The notes beneath the pieces are model-generated. The model was not told the DNA's origin. It saw only the letters and a program-made list of their open reading frames with translations, and ran no database searches. A DNA stretch of 64,000 nucleotides from Pedobacter zeae. Lineage in GTDB: Bacteria; Bacteroidota; Bacteroidia; Sphingobacteriales; Sphingobacteriaceae. A program made the position numbers and the translations under genes. Below, one piece after another: positions 36,263-45,733 of the stretch (position 1 is the first letter of the stretch; the number at the start of each line of letters is the position of its first letter). The stretch is taken from contig NZ_JACIEF010000001.1 in NCBI RefSeq assembly GCF_014196715.1, positions 1,222,872-1,286,871 on the forward strand, read 5' to 3'.

Positions 36263-37465
36263 TTGAAAAGGTCAGGAAGCGCAGATTTACCCCTACATTA
36301 CGGCCAGGTACCACCGTGGCTGGCACAGCGTATGGCCACACTTGGCCTGGCTATAACAGAAGCGATACTAATAGAATATGGTAAGGCAGAAATAATACGC
36401 CGCTTAAGTAGCCCGTTTTGGTTCCAGAGTTTAGGCGCAGTAATGGGTATGGATTGGCATTCTTCAGGAATTACCACATCTGTAATGGGTGCTTTGAAGA
36501 AATCGATTAATCCACTATCAAAAGAGTTGGGCATTTACATCTGTGGTGGCAAAGGGAAGTATAGCAGGGAAACCCCGGATGAACTTTTAAAAATTGCGGA
36601 TAAAACAGGTTTAAACGGTAAAGAATTGGTTAGGGCCAGTAAACTTAGTGCTAAAGTAGACAATACAGCCATTCAAGATGGATTCCAGTTGTACCTTCAT
36701 AGCTTTATCTTAAGTAATGAAGGCGATTGGGCTGTGGTACAGCAAGGCATGAGCGATAGCAGTGCAACAGCTAGAAGATATCACTGGCATTCTGAGAACT
36801 TAAAATCTTTTGTAGAAGAACCGCATACAGGCATTTGTGGCATTAATCAAGGGCAGATCCTGAACCTGACCGCTAATGATGCAGGCATGACCAGGCAGAG
36901 CATGATGAATATTACAGCTGAATCGCCGGTGAGGATGCTCCATGAAATCCAAAAATTGGTACTACCTGACCATCACGATGTAAAATCTAAAGATATAGAT
37001 TTAAAACGTTTAGGAAGCATATTGTGGCTGGCACAGGAAAAGCAACCGAAAGATTTCGAAGAATTGCTGTTACTGGAGGGCATGGGACCAAGAACCTTAC
37101 AATCCATGGCTTTAGTAAGTGAGGTGATTTATGGTACGCCTTCCCGGTTTACTGATCCTGCCCGTTATTCTTTTGCACATGGAGGCAAAGATGGCCACCC
37201 TTTTCCAGTTCCTGTAACGGTATACGATGAAACCATTAAAGTTTTACAAAAAGCCGTTGAAAAAGCGAAGATTGGAAATACGGATAAGCAACAAGCGATA
37301 AAATCATTGCATCAAATTGCCCGGAATGCCGAAAAAGACTTTATTCCGAATATGGATTTTGAGAAAGTAATTCGAAAGGAACGTGCTGAAAGCTGGAAAT
37401 ATGGCGGCAGAACAGTTTTTGGGAAGGAGAAGCCACCACAAAATGATCAGTTAAAATTATTTTAG
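36263..37465 (+). CDS. DUF763 protein with helix-hairpin-helix-like motif
   Basis: A protein of the DUF763 family; 400 residues if started at the TTG at 36263, which gives (M)KRSGSADLPLHYGQVPPW, the expected family start. No ATG is available until MATLGLA. Other conserved parts: WHSSGITTSVMGALK, GICGGKGKYSRE-like text (YICGGKGKYSRETP), DGFQLYLHSFILS and FAHGGKDGHPFPVP. Residues 270-295 (LLLLEGMGPRTLQSMALVSE) look like a helix-hairpin-helix DNA-binding motif, so a DNA or repair role is plausible but unproven. Ku is encoded 6.7 kb upstream. Confidence 0.8.
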   Translation: MKRSGSADLPLHYGQVPPWLAQRMATLGLAITEAILIEYGKAEIIRRLSSPFWFQSLGAVMGMDWHSSGITTSVMGALKKSINPLSKELGIYICGGKGKYSRETPDELLKIADKTGLNGKELVRASKLSAKVDNTAIQDGFQLYLHSFILSNEGDWAVVQQGMSDSSATARRYHWHSENLKSFVEEPHTGICGINQGQILNLTANDAGMTRQSMMNITAESPVRMLHEIQKLVLPDHHDVKSKDIDLKRLGSILWLAQEKQPKDFEELLLLEGMGPRTLQSMALVSEVIYGTPSRFTDPARYSFAHGGKDGHPFPVPVTVYDETIKVLQKAVEKAKIGNTDKQQAIKSLHQIARNAEKDFIPNMDFEKVIRKERAESWKYGGRTVFGKEKPPQNDQLKLF

Positions 37466-37612
37466 TTTTTCTGTAAGTAGAGTTCCAAAGGAGGCTACGG
37501 ATTGCAGAATGAAAAGCGTATGTGGCTTGCTGTTATTTTGAGTTGTAAACTCGATTCTATTTATAAATCCGTAGAGACACTGCGTTTAAGTCTACGCACA
37601 GTATATGTCAAA

Positions 37613-37641
37613 CAAAAAAGGTCGTGGTATAAACCACGACC
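37613..37641 (-). terminator. Terminator of gltBD
   Basis: Perfect stem GGTCGTGGT / ACCACGACC, loop ATAA; the AAAAAA on its left forms the minus-strand T-tract, 25 bases past the gltD stop. Confidence 0.85.
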
Positions 37642-37665
37642 CTAAAAATATAGAATTTAAACCTA

Positions 37666-39132
37666 CTAAGCGTACGCAACGGCATCTTTCGAAGCCAGTT
37701 TGGTTGTTCCCATTAAGTATTCATCAACTTTACGTGCAGCTTCCCTGCCTTCCGAAATGGCCCAAACTACTAATGATTGTCCGCGACGGGCATCACCTGC
37801 AGCAAAAATCTTTGCAATATTGGTCTGATAAGTTTGTTCTGATGCTTTTACGTTTCCACGGTTATCTAATTCCACACCTAACTTCTCAATTAAACCTTCT
37901 TTTTGAGGGTGTAAGAAACCCATGGCTAAAAGTACCAGTTCGCATGGCAGCTCTCTTTCGCTACCCGCTACTTCTTTAAAGGTAACAGGGCGACCGTTTG
38001 CATCAATTTCCCATTCCACGTCCACTACCTTTAATGCTTTAAGGTTTCCGTTTTCATCAGCAATAAAATTCTTTGTATTTACCGACCATGCCCTACTGGC
38101 TCCCTCTTCATGCGATGAAGTGTTTTTAAGCAACATAGGATAATTTGGCCAAGGCATATGCTCATTACGTGCCTGAGGAGGCATTGGCATGATCTCAAAC
38201 TGTGTAACCGATTTTGCGCCATGACGGTTTGAGGTTCCGATACAATCTGAACCTGTATCACCACCACCAATTACGATTACATTTTTACCGGTAGCCAGAA
38301 TATCTTCAGTTTCTACCTTGCGATTGGCTACTCGTTTATTCTGTTGTTTTAAGAAATCCATTGCAAAGTGAACACCTTTAGCAGAACGGCCATCAATTGG
38401 CAGATCGCGAGGAATGGTAGAGCCACCAGCTAAAATGATGGCATTAAAATCTCTCAATAAGGTGCCAATTTCAACATTTTCGCCTACGTTGGCATTGCAT
38501 TTAAAAATAATGCCTTCTTCTTTCATTAAATCGATGCGGCGATCGACAACATTTTTCTGAAGTTTAAAATCAGGAATGCCGTATCTCAATAAACCACCAG
38601 GTGCATCATCACGTTCGAAAACAGTCACTTCATGCCCTACTTTATTCAGCTGGGCAGCAGCCGCTAAGCCCGCCGGACCTGAACCAATAACTGCAACTTT
38701 TTTACCTGTTCTGATTAACGGAGCCTTTGCTTTGATAAACCCTTTTTCGAAAGCAATTTCGATAATATGCTTCTCAATTTCTTCAATAGAAACCGGTGGG
38801 CGGTTAATGCCTAATACACAGGCCGACTCGCAAGGTGCCGGGCAAATCCTGCCGGTAAATTCTGGGAAATTGTTGGTACTTAATAAAATATTGGCGGCCT
38901 GTTCCCATTTGCCCTGGTAAACCGCATCGTTAAATTCAGGTATTACGTTACCCAACGGGCATCCCGACTGGCAAAAAGGTACGCCGCAATCCATACAGCG
39001 CGCGGCCTGGTTATTTAATTCTTGTGCGGGCAATTCGTTTAAAAATTCCCCATAGTGTTTTACACGCGTTGCAGCCTCTTCTCTAGTGGGCGCAACTCTA
39101 TCGTATTCTTGAAATCCTGTTACTTTTCCCAT
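37666..39132 (-). CDS. gltD: Glutamate synthase small (beta) subunit
   Basis: Feeds electrons from NADPH through FAD and two 4Fe-4S clusters to the large subunit. 488 residues (471 in E. coli). Cysteine clusters: RCMDCGVPFCQSGCPLGN and GRICPAPCESACVLG. Two Rossmann sites: KVAVIGSGPAGLAAAAQL for FAD and NVIVIGGGDTGSDCIG for NADPH; the family C-terminus is KIFAAGDARRGQSLVVWAI. It starts three bases after the gltB stop, so the pair is one operon. Together they make glutamate from 2-oxoglutarate and glutamine. Confidence 0.97.
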   Translation of the reverse strand: MGKVTGFQEYDRVAPTREEAATRVKHYGEFLNELPAQELNNQAARCMDCGVPFCQSGCPLGNVIPEFNDAVYQGKWEQAANILLSTNNFPEFTGRICPAPCESACVLGINRPPVSIEEIEKHIIEIAFEKGFIKAKAPLIRTGKKVAVIGSGPAGLAAAAQLNKVGHEVTVFERDDAPGGLLRYGIPDFKLQKNVVDRRIDLMKEEGIIFKCNANVGENVEIGTLLRDFNAIILAGGSTIPRDLPIDGRSAKGVHFAMDFLKQQNKRVANRKVETEDILATGKNVIVIGGGDTGSDCIGTSNRHGAKSVTQFEIMPMPPQARNEHMPWPNYPMLLKNTSSHEEGASRAWSVNTKNFIADENGNLKALKVVDVEWEIDANGRPVTFKEVAGSERELPCELVLLAMGFLHPQKEGLIEKLGVELDNRGNVKASEQTYQTNIAKIFAAGDARRGQSLVVWAISEGREAARKVDEYLMGTTKLASKDAVAYA

Positions 39133-39135
39133 GGC

Positions 39136-42100
39136 TTAGTGTGTTTTTACTTGTTGGTTACGTTTTGCTAAAACTGCTTTGTATTCTTTAGGGAATACTT
39201 TTACAAAATGTGCTGATTGTGCTTTCCAATCACTTAAGATGAACTCGGCTACTTTGCTGTCTGTTAATCGGATATGCGATTTAAGTAAAGCTAAAATACG
39301 CTCTTCATCTTCAGCTTGTAATGGATCTAAATCAACCATTTCTTTATTGCATTTACGTGCAAAAGTTCCGTTTGCATCATAAATCCAAGCTACGCCACCA
39401 CTCATACCAGCAGCAAAATTGCTTCCGGTATCACCAAGAATTAATACCTCGCCACCGGTCATGTATTCGCAACCGTGATCGCCAACTCCTTCTACCACCG
39501 CTGTGGCGCCGGAGTTACGCACCGCGAAACGTTCACCAGCTTTACCACGTGCGAACAACTCACCCGAAGTAGCACCATAAAGTGCAACATTACCGATAAT
39601 GATATTTTGCTCTGGTACAAATGTTGAATTTGCAAACGGATAAACGGCTAATCTTGCACCCGACAATCCTTTACCTACGTAATCATTGGCCTCACCTTCA
39701 AGCGATAAAGTAACCCCACGGGTACTGAATGCACCAAAGCTCTGTCCGGCAGAACCTACAAATTTAAAATTAATGGTATCTGGCGGTAAACCAGCACTTA
39801 AATGCACTTTCGAAATTTCGTTAGATAACATTGTACCTAATGAACGGTCGGTATTTTTAATTTCGAAGCTTGCAAAAACCGGTTCATTATTGGCAATAGC
39901 AGGTTGTGCCGCTTCAATTAATTGATGATCTAAAACGTTGTCCAACCCATGGTCTTGCTCTTCAGTATTGAATAGCGGCAAACCGTTTTCTTCTGCTTTA
40001 AATAAGATAGGTGATAAATCAAGATGCTTTAACTTCCAGTCGGTTGCCGGTAACTCACGTACTTTTAAAACGTCAGCCTGACCAATCATTTCGTTAATGG
40101 TTCTGAAACCTAATTCAGCCATGATTTCACGTAACTCTTCAGCAAGAAAATAAAACAGGTTTACGACATGGTCCGCATCACCGGTAAATAATTTTCTTAA
40201 CTCCGGATCTTGTGTAGCCACACCAACCGGACAAGTATTTAAATGGCACTTACGCATCATGATACAGCCCGAAGTTACCAGGGCAGCAGTAGCAACCCCC
40301 CATTCTTCGGCACCCAATAACGCTGCAATAGCGATATCTCTACCTGTTTTTAACTGACCATCTGTTTGTAACACTATACGGTTACGCAGTTTGTTTTTTA
40401 CCAGGGTCTGGTGTGCCTCTGCTAAGCCCAATTCCCAAGGTAAGCCGGCATGCTGGATCGAGGTTAAAGGAGATGCCCCTGTTCCACCGTCAAAACCCGA
40501 TATCAGGATAACATCGGCATGTGCTTTGGCAACACCCGCTGCAATAGTGCCCACCCCGGCTTTTGAAACCAATTTTACATTGATCCTGGCAGCTCGGTTA
40601 GCATTTTTTAAATCAAAAATCAGCTGTGCCAAATCTTCGATCGAATAAATATCGTGGTGTGGTGGAGGTGAAATTAACCCAACGCCCGGTGTAGAGTGAC
40701 GAACTTTTGCAATCCAATCATCCACCTTGTGTCCCGGTAATTGACCGCCTTCGCCTGGTTTAGCACCCTGCGCCATTTTAATCTGTAACTCATCAGCATT
40801 GGTTAAATAATAACTTGTTACACCAAAACGTGCAGAAGCAACCTGCTTAATGGCCGAACGCATGCTATCGCCATTTGGCAATTTGGTATAACGCATTTCA
40901 TCTTCACCACCTTCTCCGGTATTGCTCTTGCCGCCAATGCGGTTCATGGCGATTGCCAAAGTAGAGTGTGCTTCATGAGAAATTGAACCGAATGACATTG
41001 CTCCTGTCGCAAATCTTTTTAAGATTTCGGCAACAGGTTCTACCTCATTTAAAGGTACCGATGGGCGGTTATAGTTAAATTCAAACAATCCACGGATGGT
41101 ATAAGCCTGTTGGGTCTGCTCATTAACCAGTTTAGAGTATTGTTTGAAAATATTGTAATCGTTTTTACGCGTTGCATTTTGCAACAGGTGAATGGTTTGC
41201 GGATTAAACAAATGCGCTTCACCTTTACGACGGAATTTATAAGTTCCTCCTGCTGGCAACAGGTTTTCTGTCTCTGTTAGCGGACCAAAACTGCGGTGAT
41301 GTTTAATTAACGTTTCTTTCGCAATTTCATCCAGTCCTAAACCTCCAATACGCGAAACCGCGCCGGTGAAGTACGTATTCACCACCTGCTTGTTCAGGCC
41401 TAAAATCTCAAAAATTTGTGCACCCTGGTACGATTGCAGGGTTGATATGCCCATTTTAGAGAAAATTTTAAGTAAACCACTGTTTACTGCGTAGATATAG
41501 TTTTTAGTAAGCTGTTCTGTTGATAAACCAGATTCTTCTTTAAATTCATTAATGGTCTCTAAAGCCAGGTAAGGGTTGATTGCGGTAACGCCAAAGCCCA
41601 ATAAAGTGGCAAAATGGTGCACTTCCCAAATGTCACCGGCTTCGATCACTATACCCACTGCGCCACGGTAACCTTTACGGATGAGGTGATGGTGCACAGC
41701 AGAAACGGCTAATAAAGAAGGCATTGCAGCGTGTTCAGAATCAATAGCCCTGTCACTTAATACAATAACCTGGAAACCATCCTCAACTGCATCAACCGCG
41801 TAACGGCATAAACGGTCTAAAGCTTTTGCCATTGCCCCCGGCTTGCCATCGGCCCTGAAATAAGTTTGCAGCGTTTTAGCCTGAAAAACACCGGTATCGA
41901 TACTTCTCAGTTTCTCTAATTCCTGGTTGGTTAAAATAGGATGTTTGATGGCAACGCAGTGTGCCTGACGTGGATTTTCATCTAACAGGTTACCGTTGCT
42001 GCCCATAAAACTGGCCAAACTCATTACTACCTTCTCACGAATGGGATCGATTGGTGGGTTGGTAACCTGGGCAAAAAGCTGTTTAAAGTATGAAGATAAG

Positions 42101-43635
42101 TGTTGCGGACGTTGTGATAAGATCGCGAGCGGTGTATCGGTACCCATTGAGCCGATCGGCTCCTTGCCCTCGAGAGCCATTGGTTTAAGTAACAGCTCTA
42201 CATCTTCCCTGCTGTAACCAAAAACCTGCTGGTATTTAAAAATAGATTCTGAGGATAAGCCAGTAAACATTAAACGTGGCTCTGGCAATTCCTCTAAACG
42301 GATCTGGTATTGGTTAATCCAATCGGCATAAGGACTTCCTCCGCAAACCTGGGTTTTAATTTCCTCATCGCTGATGATCCGGCCCTGCTCCATGTCTACA
42401 ACGAACATTTTACCAGGCGTTAAACGGCCTTTCTCAATGATCGTACTTTGATCAATCGCTAAGGCACCTGCTTCAGAACCCATAATTACACGGTCATCAG
42501 AGGTGATGGCATAACGTGAAGGACGTAAACCATTACGATCTAAGGTGGCACCAATTAATTTACCATCGGTAAAGGCAATGGCTGCCGGTCCATCCCATGG
42601 TTCCATTAAGGTAGCATGAAATTCGTAGAAGGCTTTTTTAACAGGATCCATATCATCGTTACCATCCCATGCTTCAGGCACCAACATCATTAAAACATGA
42701 GGCAAGGTTCTGCCGGCATGAAACAATAATTCGATCACATTATCTAAACAACCTGAATCTGAGTTGGTTTCATCAATAACAGGCAAAAGCATATCCAGCT
42801 CTTCCGGCGTAAAATGTGAAGAAGCCAATGATTTGACACCTGCCCTGAACCAGTTTAAATTTCCCTGTAAAGTATTGATCTCGCCATTATGTGCAATAAA
42901 ACGGAACGGTTGGGCCAACCTCCATGAAGGGAAAGTGTTGGTTGCAAAACGCGAGTGTACCAAACCCAGGGCCGAAACCATGCGCTTATCGCTAAGATCA
43001 GTAAAATAGGTACGTACCTGTAGTGAAGTAAGCTGACCTTTATATATTATAGTCTGAGCAGAAAGCGAAACAATATAAAAGTCTTTACCACCATGAACGG
43101 TGTTTACGATCAGTTTAATCAGGTAATTTTTAAAAATATAAAGTTTACGTTCGAAATCTGCACCAGGCGCTACTGCATATGGGCGGGCAATAAATACCTG
43201 CTCAATTTCAGGCTCCACAGAAAGGGCCATATTGCCAATGTCTGTTGTGTCAACATCAACTTTTCTAAAACCTAAAATTTCAAGGCCTAGTTTTTCGGCG
43301 GCACGGTAAATCAATTCTCTGCACTCTTCTCTGGATCTGATATCCTTTGGCATAAATAACATGCCTACACCATAATTATTGGTTTCAGGTAAGCTAAAGC
43401 CAGCTTTTAAACATTCGTCATAAAAAAATTCGTGCGGAATCTGAATCATAATACCGGCACCATCGCCTGTATTTGGTTCCGCTCCACATGCCCCTCTATG
43501 ATCTAGATTCTCTAAAATAGTAAGTGCATCAGAGATGATTTGATGCGATTTTCGCCCTTTCACATGTGCAACGAACCCAATACCGCAGGCATCGTGTTCA
43601 AATTGCGCATCGTACAATCCACTGTTTGGTTCCAT
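39136..43635 (-). CDS. gltB: Glutamate synthase large (alpha) subunit
   Basis: The ammonia-channelling subunit of NADPH-GOGAT, 1499 residues (1486 in E. coli). The N-terminal Ntn-amidotransferase begins at Cys17 (EHDACGIGF), so a 16-residue propeptide is removed. Central and FMN domains show [24 protein letters not shown] and [14 protein letters not shown]; the 3Fe-4S cluster is in [17 protein letters not shown]; the glutamate-synthase C-terminal beta-helix has [17 protein letters not shown] and [12 protein letters not shown]. gltD follows. No frameshift or other damage is seen over 4.5 kb. Confidence 0.98.
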   Translation of the reverse strand: MEPNSGLYDAQFEHDACGIGFVAHVKGRKSHQIISDALTILENLDHRGACGAEPNTGDGAGIMIQIPHEFFYDECLKAGFSLPETNNYGVGMLFMPKDIRSREECRELIYRAAEKLGLEILGFRKVDVDTTDIGNMALSVEPEIEQVFIARPYAVAPGADFERKLYIFKNYLIKLIVNTVHGGKDFYIVSLSAQTIIYKGQLTSLQVRTYFTDLSDKRMVSALGLVHSRFATNTFPSWRLAQPFRFIAHNGEINTLQGNLNWFRAGVKSLASSHFTPEELDMLLPVIDETNSDSGCLDNVIELLFHAGRTLPHVLMMLVPEAWDGNDDMDPVKKAFYEFHATLMEPWDGPAAIAFTDGKLIGATLDRNGLRPSRYAITSDDRVIMGSEAGALAIDQSTIIEKGRLTPGKMFVVDMEQGRIISDEEIKTQVCGGSPYADWINQYQIRLEELPEPRLMFTGLSSESIFKYQQVFGYSREDVELLLKPMALEGKEPIGSMGTDTPLAILSQRPQHLSSYFKQLFAQVTNPPIDPIREKVVMSLASFMGSNGNLLDENPRQAHCVAIKHPILTNQELEKLRSIDTGVFQAKTLQTYFRADGKPGAMAKALDRLCRYAVDAVEDGFQVIVLSDRAIDSEHAAMPSLLAVSAVHHHLIRKGYRGAVGIVIEAGDIWEVHHFATLLGFGVTAINPYLALETINEFKEESGLSTEQLTKNYIYAVNSGLLKIFSKMGISTLQSYQGAQIFEILGLNKQVVNTYFTGAVSRIGGLGLDEIAKETLIKHHRSFGPLTETENLLPAGGTYKFRRKGEAHLFNPQTIHLLQNATRKNDYNIFKQYSKLVNEQTQQAYTIRGLFEFNYNRPSVPLNEVEPVAEILKRFATGAMSFGSISHEAHSTLAIAMNRIGGKSNTGEGGEDEMRYTKLPNGDSMRSAIKQVASARFGVTSYYLTNADELQIKMAQGAKPGEGGQLPGHKVDDWIAKVRHSTPGVGLISPPPHHDIYSIEDLAQLIFDLKNANRAARINVKLVSKAGVGTIAAGVAKAHADVILISGFDGGTGASPLTSIQHAGLPWELGLAEAHQTLVKNKLRNRIVLQTDGQLKTGRDIAIAALLGAEEWGVATAALVTSGCIMMRKCHLNTCPVGVATQDPELRKLFTGDADHVVNLFYFLAEELREIMAELGFRTINEMIGQADVLKVRELPATDWKLKHLDLSPILFKAEENGLPLFNTEEQDHGLDNVLDHQLIEAAQPAIANNEPVFASFEIKNTDRSLGTMLSNEISKVHLSAGLPPDTINFKFVGSAGQSFGAFSTRGVTLSLEGEANDYVGKGLSGARLAVYPFANSTFVPEQNIIIGNVALYGATSGELFARGKAGERFAVRNSGATAVVEGVGDHGCEYMTGGEVLILGDTGSNFAAGMSGGVAWIYDANGTFARKCNKEMVDLDPLQAEDEERILALLKSHIRLTDSKVAEFILSDWKAQSAHFVKVFPKEYKAVLAKRNQQVKTH

Positions 43636-44025
43636 TCTTTGCTCGTTAGTTGTTAGTGTATAGGAAACACTAAGATACAGAAAAAATAGTTTAAATTACA
43701 GAGTTGGCATAATTTTTAGAAAAATTCTAGTCCTTAAGTAATTTAAAGCATTTAAATTAAAAAAATGACAAAGATGTTGTGTGATATTTATCAAATTCAT
43801 AATGGTTATATTGTGCAATAAATGCCCTTTTTAACGCTAAAATTAACTAGGAATCTTTTTGAGGACAGATTTATTTATGAATATATTTTTTTCATATAAA
43901 TATTGTACTCCAAAAAACTGGATTAAACTGGATTTTCTTCAACCTGTTAAAACTTTGTATTTCGATTTTATTAATTTACTAATCAGTAAGATAGCAATAA
44001 TCTATAAAAAATTAAAGAAATGGGT
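43636..44025. other. AT-rich intergenic region upstream of gltB and the SRP RNA
   Basis: About 390 bases with no gene. It must hold the gltB promoter, but I see no unambiguous TTTG/TAnnTTTG pair on the minus strand. Small frames here are AT-rich and have no coding character. Confidence 0.5.
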
Positions 44026-44057
44026 TTTGCAAAACAAGTTCTTTTTCTACCTTTGTG
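44026..44057 (+). promoter_or_regulatory. Promoter of the SRP RNA
   Basis: -33 TTTG (44026-44029) and -7 TACCTTTG (44050-44057), spacer 20. The predicted start point near 44063 is exactly where the 5' strand of the SRP RNA closing stem begins. Confidence 0.8.
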
Positions 44058-44061
44058 CCCG

Positions 44062-44163
44062 GGCAAGTCTTTTACGACCAGCTCCCTTTGAACTCCCCCA
44101 GGGTGGGAACGCAGCAAGGGTAGAAGGTTGTAGCGGTGCGATAGAAGGTGCTTGCCCTTTTTT
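44062..44163 (+). ncRNA. ffs: Small bacterial signal recognition particle RNA (4.5S)
   Basis: The RNA core of SRP, which pairs with Ffh to target membrane proteins. Terminal stem GGGCAAG (44063-44069) / CTTGCCC (44152-44158), then a T-run ending in the terminator. The apical domain is diagnostic: CCCAGGGTGGGAACGCAGCA holds the CAGG / AGCA symmetric loop (the Ffh-binding site) and the GGAA tetraloop, followed by AGGG pairing with CCCT. Its promoter is spaced correctly. The transcript is about 100 bases and lacks the Alu domain, as usual outside Firmicutes. Frames across this region are not genes. Confidence 0.92.
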
Positions 44164-44250
44164 ACCCCCTTAATCCCCTGAAGGGGGGATACTAAATTCT
44201 TCAGGGGTTCCAACAGCAGAACCTAATAATCATTTTAAGAATTTATAAAC

Positions 44251-44910
44251 ATGAAATTTTTTATTGACACAGCAAATCTTGATCAAATCAGAGAGGCGCA
44301 AGATCTTGGCATTTTAGATGGTGTAACCACCAACCCTAGCCTAATGGCTAAAGAAGGTATTACCGGCGATGAAAATGTAATTAACCATTATAAAGCTATC
44401 TGCGATATCGTTGACGATAACGTAAGTGCAGAAGTTATTTCGACCACTTTTGATGAAATTGTAAAAGAAGGTGAAGCTTTAGCAGCTTTAAATCCTAAAA
44501 TTGTGGTTAAAGTTCCGATGATTAAAGATGGTGTTAAAGCCATTAAATATTTCTCATCAAAAGGGATTAAAACCAACTGTACTTTAATTTTCTCTGCAGG
44601 TCAGGCTTTATTGGCAGCAAAAGCCGGAGCAACGTATGTTTCTCCGTTTCTGGGCCGTTTAGATGATATTTCAAGCGATGGTTTGGTATTGATCGAAGAT
44701 ATCAGGACTATTTTTGACAACTACGGTTACGAGACACAAATCCTGGCAGCATCAATCCGCGGGCCATTACACATTGTAAACTGCGCTAAATTAGGTGCCG
44801 ATGTAATCACAGCCCCATTGGCTGCAATTGTAGGTTTATTAAAACACCCATTAACAGATACCGGTTTGGCTACTTTCTTAGCTGACCACGCTAAAGCAGC
44901 AGGTAAATAA
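44251..44910 (+). CDS. tal: Transaldolase (small TalC/MipB type)
   Basis: Swaps a dihydroxyacetone unit between sugar phosphates in the non-oxidative pentose phosphate pathway. 219 residues of the short class I aldolase group. The Schiff-base Lys87 is in VVKVPM; Asp6 in FIDTAN and Asn28 in GVTTNPSLM complete the site. The group also includes fructose-6-phosphate aldolase, which has Tyr131 in its PYVNR motif; here the corresponding position is Phe133 (SPFLGR), the transaldolase residue. So transaldolase is preferred over FSA. Own terminator follows. Confidence 0.9.
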   Translation: MKFFIDTANLDQIREAQDLGILDGVTTNPSLMAKEGITGDENVINHYKAICDIVDDNVSAEVISTTFDEIVKEGEALAALNPKIVVKVPMIKDGVKAIKYFSSKGIKTNCTLIFSAGQALLAAKAGATYVSPFLGRLDDISSDGLVLIEDIRTIFDNYGYETQILAASIRGPLHIVNCAKLGADVITAPLAAIVGLLKHPLTDTGLATFLADHAKAAGK

Positions 44911-44951
44911 GTTTGGAGTTTTCGGCCTGGAGTTTTGAGCTTCAGGCGCAT

Positions 44952-44992
44952 AAAAAAAGTCCTGAGTTATTATTTAACTCAGGACTTTTTAT
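44952..44992. terminator. Strong terminator after tal
   Basis: Perfect 16-base stem AAAAAGTCCTGAGTTA / TAACTCAGGACTTTTT, loop of five, A and T flanks on both sides; it also serves gmhB if transcripts run this far on the minus strand. Confidence 0.93.
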
Positions 44993-45071
44993 TTAATGAA
45001 TATTTTACACAGTCTGGATCTTGCGGTTTGGGTGTTTTGCTTATTCCAACCTTCCAATGCGAAACTCTGAA

Positions 45072-45578
45072 CTAAACTAAAGATTCTCTTTTTAATACCT
45101 CTTTAACTTTTTCATAACTAATCTGTTCATCAGGTTCAATTAAAATTCCCTTCACTCCTGCCCCGTTTGCGGCTTCAACATCCCGGGGTTTATCACCGAT
45201 CATAACCGATTGTGCCGGGTCAATATCGTACATATCAATGGCATCAAGGATCATTCCGGAGGCAGGTTTTCGACATTTGCATTCGCCGCCAACTGTTGGG
45301 TGATGCGGGCAATAATAAAACCCTGCAATATCTGCCCCTTTGGCCAAAAATGCATTTCTTAACATCTGGTGCATAATGGCCAGTTCCTGTTCTGTATAAC
45401 GTTTAAGTGCAATGCCACCCTGGTTAGTGATGACGATTAATAAATACCCTTCGTCAAAGAATTTTTTGAGTACAGGGATCTGGTAATCTAATATTTTAAA
45501 ATCTTCAACCCGGCAGATATAATCATAGATTTCGTGGTTAAGGACTCCGTCGCGGTCGAGAAAAATAGCTTTGTTCAT
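45072..45578 (-). CDS. gmhB: D-glycero-D-manno-heptose 1,7-bisphosphate phosphatase (GmhB-type HAD)
   Basis: Removes the 7-phosphate in ADP-heptose synthesis for lipopolysaccharide core. 168 residues (191 in E. coli). HAD motif I FLDRDGVLN (Asp8 nucleophile, Asp10), motif II VITNQGG, motif III with Lys in CKCRKP, and motif IV MIGDKPRDVEAA. The structural zinc site of the family is intact: YYCPHHPTVGGECKCRKP. Histidinol-phosphatase-type members share this fold, but the zinc loop and length favour GmhB. No other heptose genes are close. Confidence 0.88.
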   Translation of the reverse strand: MNKAIFLDRDGVLNHEIYDYICRVEDFKILDYQIPVLKKFFDEGYLLIVITNQGGIALKRYTEQELAIMHQMLRNAFLAKGADIAGFYYCPHHPTVGGECKCRKPASGMILDAIDMYDIDPAQSVMIGDKPRDVEAANGAGVKGILIEPDEQISYEKVKEVLKRESLV

Positions 45579-45676
45579 TATTGAGATATGTGTATCGTGA
45601 CATTAAGAGAATCAAGATTTAACTATCGAGATTCAGCCATTGTTATAATTTAGCCAAAATAACTGAAAATTAAGGA

Positions 45677-45710
45677 TAAAAGAAAACCCGATCTGATTAA
45701 AGACCGGGCT
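45677..45710 (-). terminator. Terminator of the sugar MFS gene
   Basis: Minus-strand stem CCCGGTCT / AGATCGGG (one G-U pair) followed by TTTTCTTTT. Confidence 0.75.
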
Positions 45711-45733
45711 TGAACATAAATTTATTAGTTTGC

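Noticed and set aside
28811..37465. A defence island containing Ku, DUF763 and the metallophosphoesterase
   Set aside because: No restriction, toxin-antitoxin, CBASS or retron components were recognised; the genes are separate transcription units.
37605..37979. 124-codon frame on the plus strand
   Set aside because: Antisense to the 3' end of gltD and starts inside its terminator.
43859..44173. 104-codon plus-strand frame across the SRP RNA
   Set aside because: It covers the SRP RNA promoter and RNA; the sequence is of low coding quality and its end is SRP RNA read as codons.
43983..44213. 76-codon minus-strand frame in the same place
   Set aside because: Antisense to the SRP RNA, no family resemblance.
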